A stretch of 64,000 nucleotides of DNA from Hahella sp. HNIBRBA332. GTDB taxonomy: Bacteria; Pseudomonadota; Gammaproteobacteria; Pseudomonadales; Oleiphilaceae. The DNA lies in the NCBI RefSeq assembly GCF_030719035.1, contig NZ_CP132203.1, forward strand, positions 2,480,001-2,544,000, in the 5' to 3' direction. Position 1 is the first letter of the stretch. Each line of letters starts with the position of its first letter. Below, piece after piece: positions 63,153-64,000 of this stretch. A program made the translations under genes and the position numbers. The notes beneath the pieces are model-generated. The model did not search any database and was not told the origin of the DNA. It was given only the letters and a program-made list of their open reading frames with translations.

Positions 63153-63981
63153 TGCAACTCTCACATCATGTTATAAGTTTGGTGATGGCATTTGGCGCCA
63201 GGGTCCGGTAGTGAGCAGGCTTCCTCCCTGGAACGGCGATCTCTCCAATCACCTCACGCGTGAATCCATAACGACCTGGCAGCGACGCTCGTCGGCGCAA
63301 ATGCTAGAGGCGATAACGCAAATTCAAGGCCAACGAGTACAATAATCCATTTAAATTCATAGAGTTAAAAACTCGCATGCCTCCATATGACGCATAACTG
63401 TCAATGTGGAAATCTGACAACTGCTCCCATATGAGGCGCCAAGGCCACATACAATGCCCGTATCAGTGCATGGACGAGCTATTACCAACGCGAATCTTGT
63501 TTTCAGGCGCAACCTGAACGAAGAAGAGTGGGAAAGAGTCATCGAGCGCTTATTCAGATCTGCTGACCTAATACTTTGCTGACAGTTACCAAACGCCCTT
63601 CAAACAAAAGTGTATAAAGCAGTTCGTTTCAGTGTAACAACATCTTTACACTGGAAAACCCTAGGTTTTTTCTTTCATATATCCTCAAGAGACTATCCCT
63701 TAATGGAGAGCTATTTAGAGAGACTCCAACTTATTAACTATAGGGTTTAGATTAGTTTTGCTTAACACCGTTTATTTCTGGCCATTTTATAATCCATCCG
63801 CCCTTAAATGTAACTTATCATCACATTTAAATATGCGTCGCCAGCGCTTTATACTTTGTCAAACTAATTGACATTAAAAACTTGTTATATAGCTAAAACC
63901 ATTGATATATATGCGTGGCATAGGAATTGCTGAGGTCGATTTGCTTTGTTAAGTAAATCTACAATGGAGAGAAGTATTCAT
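63153..63981. other. Long AT-rich intergenic region
   Basis: It holds a 42-codon open frame (listed separately) and, from ~63600, strongly AT-rich sequence likely to carry the promoter of the gene starting at 63982. TTGACA occurs at 63868, but without a -10 at good spacing. Nothing else recognised. Confidence 0.5.
63454..63582 (+). CDS. Possible small protein
   Basis: 42 residues, MPVSVHGRAITNANLVFRRN, then LNEEEWERVIERLFRSADLI and LC. The amphipathic helix and residue bias look coding, but there is no clear ribosome site. It may be a tail remnant of a lost gene. Confidence 0.3.
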   Translation: MPVSVHGRAITNANLVFRRNLNEEEWERVIERLFRSADLILC

Positions 63982-64000
63982 ATGCTAAAAACATTAACCA
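63982..64000 (+). CDS. Start of a gene that leaves the window
   Basis: ATG at 63982 (MLKTLT...) with GGAGAG ten bases upstream, running off the edge. The Lys then hydrophobic start hints at a signal peptide, but six codons are too few to say more. An in-frame ATG at 63964 is also possible. Confidence 0.4.

Noticed and set aside
63868..63891. Sigma-70 promoter TTGACA/TATATA before the last gene
   Set aside because: Spacing between boxes is about 12 bp, too short.

Overview
The window looks like chromosome of a marine, Hahella-like gammaproteobacterium. This is inferred from mid-range GC, a monomeric NADP-isocitrate dehydrogenase, katG, an MdpB-type tail-collar cluster, an ECF regulon with Yx(FWY)xxD-type proteins, and many small regulator/enzyme pairs. 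I see no rRNA, tRNA or CRISPR array. Most of it is accessory single-gene and two-gene units broken by AT-richer islands.

Layout. 1-2.6 kb: AT-rich RiPP locus, with a 62-residue precursor ending in three aromatic-X-Arg triplets, a fused radical SAM/SPASM-HExxH maturase that runs off the left edge, and a decayed gene upstream. 2.6-9.6 kb: small metabolic genes with divergent regulators (AraC/hydrolase, LysR/quinone oxidoreductase). 9.7-10.7 kb: a complete IS5-family element. 10.9-14.1 kb: AT-rich two-gene module, a helical protein with a GrpE-like C-terminus plus an Hsp70/actin-fold ATPase. 14.1-17.2 kb: tag, a TetR/YciI pair with two operators, and a CesT-like chaperone next to a possible client. 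17.4-22.6 kb: ECF sigma regulon (two exported Yx(FWY)xxD-type proteins, two RTX-like exported proteins, sigma and anti-sigma) with recurring promoter boxes. 23-24.8 kb: secreted phosphodiesterase fused to hemopexin repeats. 25-31.6 kb: immunity-like small genes and a 1750-residue DUF4011-helicase-nuclease. 31.8-46.8 kb: dioxygenase, MarR/HlyD/DUF2955 efflux operon, icd, MATE pump, secreted beta-helix protein, katG. 47-51.3 kb: PNPOx-like protein, ArsR/AHSA1 pair, DNase I-fold protein carrying an NLS-like segment, GST/TetR. 51.6-53.3 kb: three tail-collar proteins. 53.4-60.4 kb: SnoaL-like proteins, ABC-F ATPase, DUF6210-like protein, a repeat array, serine/threonine dehydratase with a divergent AraC regulator. 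60.5-63.2 kb: PP2C-kinase fusion behind a formate/nitrite channel.

Functional themes: (1) peptide natural product synthesis; (2) probable conflict or defence functions (Hsp70-like module, DUF4011 helicase, immunity-like proteins, nuclease with NLS-like segment, CesT-like chaperone); (3) envelope and oxidative stress (ECF regulon, katG, efflux pumps). Many regulators have clear palindromes at their own promoters (LysR, TetR, MarR, ArsR).
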